Below, piece by piece: positions 49,746-62,200 of a stretch of DNA of 64,000 nt. The DNA comes from Numida meleagris (Eukaryota; Chordata; Aves; Galliformes; Numididae). The stretch spans positions 66,499,015 to 66,563,014 of the forward strand of contig NC_034409.1 in NCBI RefSeq assembly GCF_002078875.1. The letters are read 5' to 3'. The position numbers and the translations under genes were made by a program. Each line of letters begins with the position of its first letter. Within the stretch, counting starts at the first letter, position 1. The notes under the pieces were generated by a model that saw nothing but the letters and a program-made list of their open reading frames with translations, was not told the origin of the DNA and ran no database searches.

Positions 49746-50031
49746 AACTTACAGCCTGACTGGAACTAAAGTTGATGGGAACTATTCATCTCCCTGTATG
49801 CATTTGAACCAGACCTCTAGTGCACCGGGGTTTGCTGAGTCCTCGGAGATCCTTAGATGAAACCAGCTATGAACTATAAAGGATTACTACTATTTGCACA
49901 GTGTTAGGGTTTTAAGATAAATTCAGATGAAGAGTTCTTGATCCTGGCTGTGAATAGTCTAAATTAGACATAGCACAACAAGAAGAGGGATTTCTTTTTT
50001 TTTTTTTTTTAGTGTAATATATATATCCCTC

Positions 50032-50078
50032 CACTTCCAGAGAGATGTATATGTGTGTATATACATCCTCTGGAAGTG
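50032..50078. other. Near-perfect 47-base hairpin
   Basis: CACTTCCAGAG (50032-50042) pairs exactly with CTCTGGAAGTG (50068-50078). After a single bulged A at 50043, GATGTATAT pairs with ATATACATC. This gives 20 Watson-Crick pairs and a G-T closing pair around a four-base loop. No pairing extends beyond the ends, so it is shorter than a typical microRNA precursor. It sits 20 bases after a T16 run. Confidence 0.9.
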
Positions 50079-53000
50079 CAGCAATAGGATGCTTTACTTC
50101 TCATTCTCAACTTTTTTCATAATTTTACAGCATTCTGCTCATTTCTGCAACTGGAAAGAAAAAATACAGAACAAATGAACAACAACAATAAAAATAACAA
50201 CTAAAAAAACCAAACTCAAACGCCCAGAGATCAAAAGATGTACAGCTGCAAATCTCTCAGTAGATCTGCCTGATGCTCTGGGTTGTTGGAGTGGCTGTTA
50301 GTGCTGATAGGATTTCTATATCAGAGTCTGGACACTATGACCCTTTCCACTGGCATTGGTCCAGTAAAAGTCTATGGGTGCAGGGGTTCCCATTCACTTG
50401 CTTTGGATTTGGCCTCAATTACAGGAGTGGGAGGAGAGAATAAGGAAAAAAGAGAGAAAAAAACCTGCCAAGAGGAGCTTCCTTTCTGGTTATTAAAACA
50501 ACAACAAAATTTATCCCTGTTTAGTGTAGATTTTGAGATTGCTTTGGCGACAGGAGTTCTGCCACCTGTTCCCAACAGGACATTGTGCAAATAAGTAGAA
50601 AACTGCTAATTGCTGAGTAATAAAATACACATGTGCATTTACAAAGTGAACTTAGATAATCTTTTCAGTAAAGGAGGTAAGCCGTCTCAGCATTGCTGAT
50701 CACTCAGAGAATGGGCTTCTTTAGTGCAGGCAAGACAATCAGTAAATATTTGTTTTCATTCATTTAAAGGAACCTCAGCAGGCAGTTTTGAACGGAAAGT
50801 CTTGAGCTTGCTTTGAAAAAAAAAAAAAAACACAGTAAAATGTCTGCAGTATATCCTCTCGATTTATTTATTTATTTATTCTGCTTGTGCTACTGCTTGC
50901 AAATAGGATAGTGAAGTTCAGTCTTGCCCAGAAGTGATGCAGACTAGCCAGGCTTCTTCGTATTAAGATAGAAGTTGGAGTAGAAGAAGTTCAGACTGTG
51001 TGCTGTACAGATCAGAGTATCTCCATATGCATGGTGTGTATGGATGGTGGTTCTGTGGCCTCGAGGATCTTACCTCGTGGGTGGTGTCGAGGCAGAAGCA
51101 AATATTTATTACCATCAATAAATTAGGTTGCACCTTCAGCAAAACCTAAGCAAGGAAAAAACACCTAAACAGCCGGGAGTTGTGCTGGGTCCTCATCAGG
51201 AAGGTGGACTTTCCCAAAGGCGTTTTCTCATCTTTTCCTCCCCAGGCGACTGTTCTGCCAGACCCCCTCTCATGCACGGGAAGGGACTAGAGGAAACGTG
51301 GAACTAACTCTTTGCTTACAAGACACTCTTCTCGTAGCTGACAACTAATGATCAAGAAGATACTACCTGAAAAAAAAAAAAAATCATTTGCTGAAACCAG
51401 AGGGGTCAGAGGTATCACAGGTAAAATCCTGCTGTTGAAAATCTGTATTTTACAATATCCCTCTAGATGGATACACCATTAGAACAGCAACACTTTGATT
51501 CTGGTAGCAATAAAGGGGTTAAATCATTTTTGGCAGCCCACTGATCATGTAAAACCATAAAGCAATTCCAGTAGAAAGAGATGTGTAGAGGTAGAAAATA
51601 TCGGACCGAGTGCATGCTCTCTGCGGATAATAAAAATTACCCACTTTCTCACAGATGTCGAATCTGGCTGTTTTCCACTAAAAATTTGGATTGCATATCA
51701 ACTATCCAAATTATTTTAGAGTCTGTTGAAGAGTGTGTTTGGCAGGGTTTCCAGTAGGAAAATAGGAAGTCGATTTGAAAACATTAATACTATTTGAATA
51801 CAACTGCTTAAGCCGATTGTTCTGTAGATGAACTCCCGTGGAAACACATTCTGCCCTGCGAGTCCCCAGCAAGTCTCCAGGTGGAGAAAGTGGAGATGTG
51901 AAATTTCTGTTTGAGGGGGCTGCCTCTGGGATGCAGCAGGGTTTACCTTCCTTCTTGTCAAGCAGGAGTGCAGAAACAGTTGCAGGCAGTATCCTTAAAG
52001 AAGGGAATATGACAAGTGGACAAGCATTTGAAAGGAACAAGAAGTAGAAAGGAGAGTGTGGTCATTGAAGAGTGCAGATATGCTAAGTACCTGTCTAGCT
52101 TTTTGGGTTCTGAATAAACTTCACTGATTTGGGCAAGGGGGGTGAATAATGAGGGCCTCCACAGCTAAGCTACAATGGGCAGATGCCATCAAAGTTGTAA
52201 GATGGGAATTAGACTGGGAAGACAGGACAGCATGGAAAGCACTCAGAGGTACACCCTATTTAAAATGGGGTGTCTGCCACAAGCCCATCCATACCAGAAC
52301 ATGGGATTTTGAGGTTCTGACTGGATCTGTGAGAGAAACGCTCAACTGTTTGGCACAGGGTTCTTTGCATCCTTCTCTGAAGCAGAAGCAGAGTAATAAA
52401 TCAGCGACGTGTGGCAATACTTCTATTCTTAGGCTGCAGTTGGGACACAATAGGATGAAGTTAAATAGGGGAAAGTATCAGAAGAACAGACTGAAAATTT
52501 CCCGATGCTGGGTTTGGCTAAAAATTAACTTAAACACATGGGTCGTGGATATTGTAAAATAGCTGAAAACTAAATAACAGGACACTGATGCACTTCTGAG
52601 AGGAAGTGATGGAAGTGATGTTCTGGCAGGCGCTTCCACTGGCTTTGACAAGCTATTTTGAAGCCAGCAAAAGTTAATATTTCTAGCAGGGAATATAATC
52701 AGAGTAAGGTTTTACTGAGATGTTCACAGAACAAAACCTTAATAGGAAAAAGAACCAAACTCACCACTCTGATTGTCCTGATGTTCTAGGCTCATTCTGT
52801 CAGATCTTGACAATGTCTCTTTCCACTGAGCATCATGATGTATAGTAGTTCTGTGGTCTGGACCAGGAGAAGTAGTAGAACAGGGCTGTTGTGCTAATGT
52901 GACTTGAATAATAAAATTGATTTTAAATCAGTGCAGTGCTGACAGAGTAGCCGAGTATTCTGCTTTCCAAGTTCCGTAGCTCTTCTGTTTGCGTCTCCTA

Positions 53001-55448
53001 TCCTCTTCCCCTTACTGGAGTTCAATATGCCATGACAGAAGAGTGAAGCCCTGCATCCCTGGTTATTGTCATTACTGTGCTGTCGGGAAGATCAGCATGT
53101 TGCTCTGGTATGAAGTGTGCATGTGAGAGAGGGAGTTACTGCTGCAGAGAGCTTGTGCTCCTCCAGCCAAGTGCCGCTCCTGATCTGATCTGTCAACGTG
53201 CTGATACTTCTAAAACACTCCACATAAAAATCCTCAGGTTTTACCAAATTTGATCTTTTGATCTGTTTTTTTTTTTTCTGCTGAAGTTCTTGACATGGTG
53301 AAGTTGTTAGAAATGTATTGCTGCATTGCAGAGAGGAAATCAGAATTTCACCTTTCAGAAGACTGTGGAGACTCCTCCAGTAGGTGGTCAGGCCAGCTGT
53401 TCCCATTTGCCTCAGGCCAAATGAGGTTTGCTGAGGCTGTGTCCTCAGGAGCCATCTGCCAAGCAGCTTCATGCCTGTGCAAGAGGAAGTCCACTGGGGT
53501 CCTTGAGATGGAGTGGGTCATGGAGTATGTTATAGAGGATCAAAAAATCACTTGAACTGCTAGTCTGGAAAAGAAAAAAGAAAGAATGATAGATGTCTGG
53601 AATTTTTACAGAGGATGGAGGGAAGGGAGGTGTACTCATCAGGTTATGATTAGATTGTTTTTTTTTCTATTTCTTGCCCATCCTTTTTGAGTAAAAAAAT
53701 GTATTCTCAGATACTTAGGTGGCCCACTGCTAGTCATGAATGATCTGTGGAGTATCTGAAAGACTTCATTACATGTCTTACGAAATTATGACCACTGTGC
53801 CTTTGTGGATAGGTACAGTCTGTTATCTATATGCCTTAGAGCATTGTCTACTATATTCATTCGTTGTTGTGGCACATAAAGTATTTACTGTAGAATCCCT
53901 ACAACACAACTGTGGCAAAAGGCATTCAATTTTTGCTGCACTGTCCATGGTAGAGAATGCCACCAGCCAAAGTGCCAGGTTCCAGCTGAGGAGTTTTTCC
54001 TCTTTTTTGTCAGGCTATAGCACAGAGAATAGGTGAGATAATTCAGCATGTGTATGTGAAACTTGTCAAATTGCTGCAACACTGAGATAAATTTAGGTCA
54101 AACCCAAAGCAAAGCTATACCTCATCATCCAAGTCTCAAACAGGAAAATATTTTGTTTATCAAGATAGACATTTGGCAAAACAGCTTTTGGATCTCTTAA
54201 TTCATGTCCACAGCCTCAAAACCACAACAATTCTCAGTTCTGTCTTAAGTAATGAAGATTGTACATGCATAATTTCAGGCTGTTTGGTGCATATCCTTTG
54301 TTGCTTATCCATCTTAAAAGGATGGGTGAGCCAATTTGAATTTAAAAAGTCCCTCCATTTCTTACCAGTATTCAGCGTAAAATGAGGATGCCAAATGTGC
54401 AGTGTGCCTTTTTGTCTAGATGGTTTGCTTGGATCTGTCCGTGTGGTTGGGCCTATCCGTTAAAGACCTGCATTACACACCTTTTTGCTTTCTTTTCTTT
54501 TTTAAAATAGATTTCAGGCAGATTTCAACATTTTACTGCTTTCTAAGTTTTCTTCATTTGGAAATCGAGAAAGTAAGAGAGTATCAAATCCTGATGCTGT
54601 GGTGGAGTCCAGGTCCAAATCTAGTCTTTGGATTTGAGCTCTTGCCCAGAGATCATAAGGGAAACTGCTTTTGTCATTCCTATCATTTGAAAACAGGAAG
54701 TTTTAGAACTTTCATGAAGGAGTCAGTTTTCAGGTCTTTCAACCTCAGTCTCAGAAACTGTTTTTGATGGTTGACTTAAGACTATAATGAGACTTTGAAT
54801 TTTTTTCAGTGACTTAACAGAGCCAAGGTAATGTGAACAAAACACAAAACAACTACCCAGTGCTCAAATTTACACAGTTCTTTAACTTTTGTGCATACTT
54901 TTATATGTAAATTAGAATGATTTGATTTGCATGCACACATTTCTTCTAGCAGGCTAGGCATAAATGTCCTTGATCTTCACAAACATACAGCTGGTGGGCG
55001 TTATAACAAGTCTCAGCTTGCTGAGAGAAGTCTCTAAAACAAAAACTATTTTCCAATATGGATAATAAAATGCTTTCCTGCTCCTTTATATGGTTTTAAC
55101 AGACTATCAGGGTTCCAATTCCTCTTAACCTGCTTTCCAGATTTCTTGAGAAATCAGAGTTGAGAGTACAACTAGCTTAGAGCAGTCTAGATTCTGCAGG
55201 TTGTAATCAATCAAAGCAGATCAGGGCTTTAGATTGTTGTCAGAGTCAAACTGTATGGAAGCCTATTATTTGAGATACTTTTGCCATCGCAGCTTGAATT
55301 CATCTCTCAAGGACTAGTAATGGAAATTTCATGAAATCTTCCTTTTTGATCTCACTCTGTGAGATCTGGGGCTTGGGCAGAGATCTGATTGTCAGAATTT
55401 TCAATTTGTTTCATATTTCATCTTAATATGGGTTGGCATATCTTATTT

Positions 55449-55512
55449 ATTTGTTTTGTTCTTGGTTTTTTTGTTTGTTTGTTTTGGTTTTTTGTTGTTG
55501 TTGTTGTTGTTA
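55449..55512. repeat. T/G simple repeat, (GTTT)n then (GTT)n
   Basis: Irregular GTTT units lead into about six GTT units at 55494-55511. Confidence 0.88.
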
Positions 55513-55956
55513 ACCTCCAGTTGAAAACCTTATAGTATGCTGGCTGGTAAAGTTACCACTGGTCAGACCTAAAATAAGAAATTAATATGATATTATGTAA
55601 TTAGCAAAGTGAGGCATTAACAAGTGTGTGAAGGCAGTACATAATTTTATGATTATTTCCCTTCCCTCTTTCCCCCTGCTCATCCAGCTCTAAGTGAATG
55701 CAGTAATAAGACAGACACTTAAACTGAGGCTTTCTCTCGACGCTTGGTATTCCTGTAGTTACTGGATTTAAATTTTTTGTACTTAGATAGCCTTCACTCT
55801 CAACTAGAGGGCTTGTCTTGGCTATTATGTTATTTTAGCAGGAATTTCTGTTTGCTTTTGTCAGTCAAGCATTGTTCAGAATATTTTTGTCTGTCAGTTT
55901 TTTCAGGATGTTCCCTTTTTTTGGTGGCTTGGGTTTCACAAATTTCTTCTGCACTG

Positions 55957-55983
55957 CAAAGTAGAACTCAGAGTTCTACTTTG
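55957..55983. other. Perfect 13-bp palindrome, one-base centre
   Basis: CAAAGTAGAACTC (55957-55969), one A, then GAGTTCTACTTTG (55971-55983), an exact complement. The core AAAGTAGAACT recurs at about 56416-56426. Confidence 0.9.
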
Positions 55984-58951
55984 AGTTGTGACTTGCCAAA
56001 CCAATATGTTGTGGTCTAACGTGTGTCCTTAATGACTGAGTTGAGGCCTGTCCCATTATTCATGGGATTGGCCACCTCCTCATAACTTGGAATTTTAAAA
56101 TCTCACATCTCCAGTCATTATGGATTTGAAAAATAGTTGTTTTGACTCTCAGACCTATTTTTGCAATTAGACAGCAAAACCAGATCCATAACAGGCACTG
56201 AGCAGCCAGATCAGCAGATCTTGCTGGAGACCATTAGTTGAGTTGCTGTATATCATTTTTAAACACGTACTCTTTAAAAGTATGCTTACTTTTAAAAACA
56301 GCATCTCACTTAAAGAAAGTCAACATGAAGATGATATCTGCAAGTACCCAGCTACCTTTGAAAGGTGGAGATAAACTTTTGCCAGTTCCTTTTGTCTATA
56401 GTTCTTTGTAACTGGAAAGTAGAACTAAATTTTCATTTATGACGCTTCGAAGGTAACTTTTAGGAGTTTATTTAAGTACTTACTGGAAAAGGAACTCTGT
56501 CCTTTGAGACCATTTTTAGGCAGGATGATCCCTACTAGCCTTTGAACAAGATTTGTCCAAGAAAATAAAGCAACCTAACAGAAACAAATAATAAAGCAGC
56601 ACATTTTAAATGAACTGTCTTTTTTGAAGGCAAATGTTTTTGCTGACACCCACATATATGTTAACATACAGAATTAGTCCTAACCTGCCAAAAGAAGAAA
56701 ATACATAACACCTTTTGAAGATGCAAATTGTCAATTAACAAAACAATAGAGTTCTAGCCTTCCTTTGCTGAGGTGCAAATTGATAATAAGATTGCAATGA
56801 AAAGCTGGTGGCTTCTATTTAAAATTTAGTTGAAGATGAAGGCTCCCTGAGGAAGAAGGAGAGGGGAAGGGACGAAGTTCTACAACCAGTTCTAGACTGG
56901 GAAAAACCTGCATGAAGAGCACTGGGATATCAGGATGACTGCTATAAATGGCGTAGTTTACATACAATTAATTTTGACAACAGTAATGAGAAGGAGATGG
57001 TAAAATTTAGTTATGTTACTGAATCGTGAAGAGCAGAATCTGAGGGCAACCTCTTTTTATTACCATACATACCATGTGCCCTACAGTGATGTTGATGAGA
57101 GAAACTGCGAATGCTGTGTGATAATTTTTCATGTACCCTCAGCAGTCTCACCCTCACTCTGCCCATTAAGCTCCCTCTCATATTTATCCTAACATTTCAC
57201 ACACCTCTGAGCTGCTGCAGGCTGCTACCAGTTTGTTTTATCCCAACTTGCCTCAGATATCTTTTATCCTTTCCAAATATGAAATTTTGCATAATGACTT
57301 CTACTTGCATTTAAGACCAAATAAGAAGTGAGAATTACCACCAGCTTTTCTACTAATAAGTTTAGTGTCTGATGCTCGGGAGACTGTAAAGCAGGGTAGC
57401 ATACTGCAGGATTGCAGTAAATTCCTGTGTTATAAGTTAGAGAGAACTTAAGGAACTGGAGATCTGCTTGGAAGTTATCATTTGGATGAGAATCTGAAGA
57501 AACCATCATAAATTTCTTCTGTTTTCCTACTGTCTGGTGTTCTGTGCTTTTGGCCATCTAAGAAAATTGGTGCCTCGTCGTGTCCCTTTGTGGTCTGTAT
57601 GATTTCTGCTGTTAGGTACTAATGAGTATTGCTGGCTTTTACTGGGATTTGTGTTTCGGTTTTATTTACCGATGACTGGTTCCAGACATTGTTTACATTT
57701 TAACATCAACTCTCTCTCAAAAAAATCAGCATTATAATGTGTCACCTTCCACTACTGAGAAAGGAATCAGATGCTTCATATGGATAGATTCAGTAGGTCT
57801 TGTATACATTCATTGTAATTTTGTTCTTCTGAATTCTTTTTACTTGAAGTTTTGTTAATATGGGAGCTGAATTTTGGAAGTAGAAGAGTAATTTAAGGAT
57901 AAGACCTTTTTTAATAATCTGAATAATTTGCAGCATTTGACAAATATATCTATGTATAGTCTGGGATTTTTAAGACTGGTTGGAGTATTTGAGACTGTTA
58001 ATTTGAATCCAGGCTGTGTGATTAAATGCCCTAGATATCTTGGAAAGTTTCAGCCATAATTATACAATTTTAATGAATTTGTTGCTCTTGAAAGTGTTGA
58101 GTTGACAGCTGCTGAGGATGAAGCCCTGGCTGGCTGCAGACATGATAGGTAGGGCACTGCGGAGCTCTGAGCACGGTACTCAACTCACAAGTAGACTGAA
58201 AAGCACTCAGTAAATGCGAGACTGAGCTTCCCATCCTGTCAGCAAAGGAACCAGATTTTATTTGGGGGCGACAGGCCAGCAGCAAACACCTGACATCTTC
58301 CCCTCATTTCTGGTCATGGCAGTCCAGCAGGGTGTTGTCACAGCCCTTGTCATGTGAGGAGGGATGGAGACATTTTGGACGCTGGCATGACTAGTAGGAG
58401 GGCTCTTGAGCCTGCGTTCAGGGACTGTATTAATCCCTCTTTCAGGAGTCAAGTTTTAGCACCTCTTATATATTTTGATTAGCACTGAATAGGAGATTTT
58501 TATTCTTAGTGATGTAGTGGCTTGTTGCATTTAGCTACCATTTCTATGAACTAGGCCCAGACCCTGAATGTTATCTGACTTCTCTGAAAGCAAGCCCTCT
58601 TGAGTGAATGTGGTGTTTGACAAGTAAATAATAGTGTATGGTGCCCTGTGAACATGTTTTAACCTGCTCCGCGTAAGTTTTCTTAGCTTTGATGCATGTA
58701 TTTAAAGTATGTAGGATGCAAGACATTTGAGGATGTGGAAGTTTGTTTATGCATTCAAGGATTTCTTCTTGGGCAAGATTCATGTTGATATCACTCTGCG
58801 TAGCACTTTATTATTCTGCCTCAGGTACAAAGGGGTATGTAATCTGAAGTTTGGAAGCGGACTTATTTTTCAAATAAAATCCACTAGGGCCAGCACTTTT
58901 GTACCTTTTTGTGTCTTCTGAAGCCTGTGTGATTTCTAACCCTTTATTTCC
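55984..58951. other. Unique non-coding DNA
   Basis: No supported gene. AT-rich motif-dense DNA at 56560-56830 may be regulatory. Open frames are short, with no domain. Confidence 0.48.
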
Positions 58952-58968
58952 TTTTTTTTTTTTTTTTT
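58952..58968. repeat. T17 homopolymer
   Basis: Seventeen T followed by CCCCAATC. Confidence 0.9.
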
Positions 58969-59202
58969 CCCCAATCTATTCATGTTGGCTGTCGGGCAGG
59001 GCAAATCAATCTTTTCTAAGTACTCTTTAATCATAAATCTAGATGTATTAAGTTAGCTATTACCTAGCCAGTGGTAGCCAGAAACAGAAAAAGGCAGGAG
59101 GGAATAGTCTAGTCATCATGGCTGAGCTGTGATTGGGATCACAGGGCTGCTTGCTCTCTGCACCTTGACTTCAGTGATGGTTCTGGTTTTCTTGAGGAGC
59201 TC

Positions 59203-59234
59203 CTTTTTTTCCTTTTCTTTTTTTTTTCCTTTCC

Positions 59235-59260
<26 letters not shown>
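59203..59260. repeat. Polypyrimidine tract ending in T26
   Basis: Fifty-eight bases of only T and C, with an uninterrupted T26 at 59235-59260, then AAAGAAAGAG. Such tracts are unstable in length. Confidence 0.95.
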
Positions 59261-59265
<5 letters not shown>

Positions 59266-62200
59266 AAGAGACTACTTTAGTATTCTGTCTAATTAGCATG
59301 CTTTGCAATGTCTGTTTTGTGTGCTCCGAATGTTCATTTCCCTCAGCTTACATTTCCCCTCTGGTTTTCAATAAATCTTGGTGCACCTTTGTATCCTGCC
59401 ATCTTTTCTGCTCTTTTTCCCTAGAGTGTTAATTCCCACCCCCTGAATATCTGTAAAATCAGCATTTTATTTTTTCCCTCCCGAGCAGCTATTGCCATCA
59501 GCTGTTATAAAATAATGGCTTTAGATGTGTCCCTTATAGTACATTGACCCTTCTGTCTGATTTATCATTAATTTCCAGAGATTTCTTCCAGCCTTGAACT
59601 AATTCCTTCCCCCCGGGGTCTTGAGTTAGAAAACACACTGGAACCCACCTCCTTGTTCTTTTGTACCTGGGATATTAGTCATATTACCAGCCTCCCTGGC
59701 ACATGGAGGCATTGCGGTATGGCTAACGGTATGCTGAATGTCCTTTGTTGGCTTCTGTTTTCTGTATGTGTATGTATATATACGTACATATATTCAAGCT
59801 TCTTATTTCTGAGCTTGTATCCTAGTTGCACGATTCTGCTTGATTCAGGTGGTGGAGGCTGCCTGGTGTGGCTGGAGTGCACCTGAAGAGCTGAGAGGGA
59901 GTCAAAGATGTCAGTGGCGCTACTGAGTGTGAAACACCAAAATACACCCATGGCAGTGGTGGGAATGAAGGCAAAGGGATGTCAAAAGGCTTGCGTCCCA
60001 TCAGAGTGAGCAGCTCTCCTGTGTTGCCCGTGCTAGAAAGCTTTGTTGCCTTTTGAAAGTTAAAATCATAAATATGACTTGTCCTTTGGAGATATTTCCC
60101 ATGCCAGGGTCCATTTATGATGTTCTGTTCTTCCTTAAAATTGCAATCAACTTTTTCCAGGAAAAGGACTGACAAGGTTGCTGTGTTGGAAACCGTTCTG
60201 TTGTAGCTGAGACTCGCTGCAACCCTCTGCTTCTTTCCGATTACTGCACTGCACACATTGCTGCTTAGACTATGATTGCAAGTGTAAAGTACACATATCT
60301 CTGCCTCTGAAGACAACAGGAACCGTCAGTACTGTTGCCCCAAAATTGTAAATTGACCCTGACCCCGTATTTATGAATTATAGCCCACCTGATATTAAAA
60401 AAAAATAAATAGGAAGGGGGAGGAAAATATGAAGTGCAAAAGACTGAAAGTCTTGATACTGATTTAAATACCTTTAGAATTGCTTTATACAGTTACTAGA
60501 GTGGTTTAGTCACCTTTGATCACATACACAAAGTGCATTTATGTATATGAGGCAACAAATAATGAAGTGTGTGTTCTATATTGCTTCTTGTTTGCAAACC
60601 TGATGCTAACTAAATTCAGTTGTAATCTGTGAGGATCTGCAGGCACATGAGCTGGCAGAGCTAATACGTAACAACAATACAGACAAATAAACATTTTGAA
60701 GGGAAAGCATCAAGTCCATACTCCTTACAGTGTTTGTTGAATTAGAGACTTCAAACACTGTGGCTGCAGCTTAGGGTACAACTTACTCGCTGCCTCAGTT
60801 TTGGAAGGATCACACTACTTCTGATGCCTGGGAAAAACTTGCCCAAGACCAAAGTATGTCTTGGAAGTTGTTTCCTGCATTGATCTGTGTATAGAAACTC
60901 CATTTGGGAGGCAGAAGAAGCCACAAATAGTGTGGTGCATTATGGTAAACAGACGACCTTGAGAGCCATGGAAAGGTCAGAGCCATGCTTACAGGTCTGC
61001 ATGCCACAGTGGGCGTACATGGGGATAAGACTTTGCTGTGCGTCCCTTTGCACTTTTGCCCCATATCCTTGGATGTTTATACCTGAAGTCTCAAATTACT
61101 TAGAGATACTATCTACTAATGCAACACTAGAATACAAATAAATTGAATTTAAAAGAGCTTTGACTAAAATAATTATAGGACGGACTTATAAATGTTAGGG
61201 TTAATACAAAATATGTGAGCAATCTCGGATTTTGCTGATGTCTCACCTTCAGCTTGATTGGGATTTGCCACACTGGTGAGGTGTGTGATGGCAGCATGGA
61301 AACCAGGTGTTGTGATGACCATGTTTTTGGTGGGGAACCAGCACATCAGCTCTGCAGGTGGTGAGATGCTGAGCACATATGTATTAGAAGCAGGACCAGG
61401 CTGCATCGGGTAGAGAGGCTTAGGGTAGGCTGCAGGAATAGTGTTTTGAACCCCCCAGCAACAGAGATGCCTGATAACTTTTTGGCATTGTTTTGAGACT
61501 GTTTAGAATCAGAGATTACTGTGGGATTTGTGTTTAAAAGAGAGGAATTTCCAAATCACTTCAAGGTGATGGTGGGTAAAGTCTACTGGAATGCTGCAGT
61601 TTCTGCCTATTTTTGTTAACTGATTCAGCCTTTCGAGGTCATTTAGGGTGGATTGATATGTTCTCATTCTCCGTATGTGCGGCAGTGCAAGGATCCTGCA
61701 GATTGCAATAAATGGGGAAAGGGAAGGAGCAGATTGTCCTACCGGAAAGTAAAAGACTCTTTCAGGATTGTGTAGGTTGTGTAATTTGAAGATCAACATT
61801 GCTTATGGTGAACAGATGGAGAGGATGATTAGAAGCTACAAGTGCCCTCCTATGCTATAAGCCCAATGTCAGATAAACTACCTCTACAGAAAATTATCAC
61901 TTTCTGAAATTCTAGGACAACTGTAGGTTGCATTCTATGAAATCAAGAGAGAAAGAGCTGGTGTGAGGAGGAGGAAAGGATCTAGACTGTTAACTGTGTG
62001 AGACTGCAAACTGCCTCTCGGGAAGCTTAGATTCAAGGTGGTTTTAGTGTCTGGGAATGCATGGGATTGTTTTTATGAAACTGAGCAAGAGGAAATTGCC
62101 ATTATTTCAATCCTTGAGTTAATTGTGGCTATCATTAGTACAAACCACTGTGATTGTTTTTTTTCTCCCCTCAGTGAGGGCATGCTTACCTGCCTCATGA

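Larger units (their letters stand above)
49746..55956. other. Unique non-coding DNA
   Basis: No supported gene. It holds the hairpin at 50032-50078, short A/T runs (49995-50010, 50818-50830, 51371-51383), a (TTTA)4 run at 50863-50880 and a T/G tract at 55449-55512. The 137-codon (52149) and 126-codon (53092) frames have no domain. Confidence 0.48.

Noticed and set aside
59822..60316. 164-codon minus-strand frame
   Set aside because: No domain, signal peptide or family resemblance; it is within chance length for this composition across 128 kb of strands.
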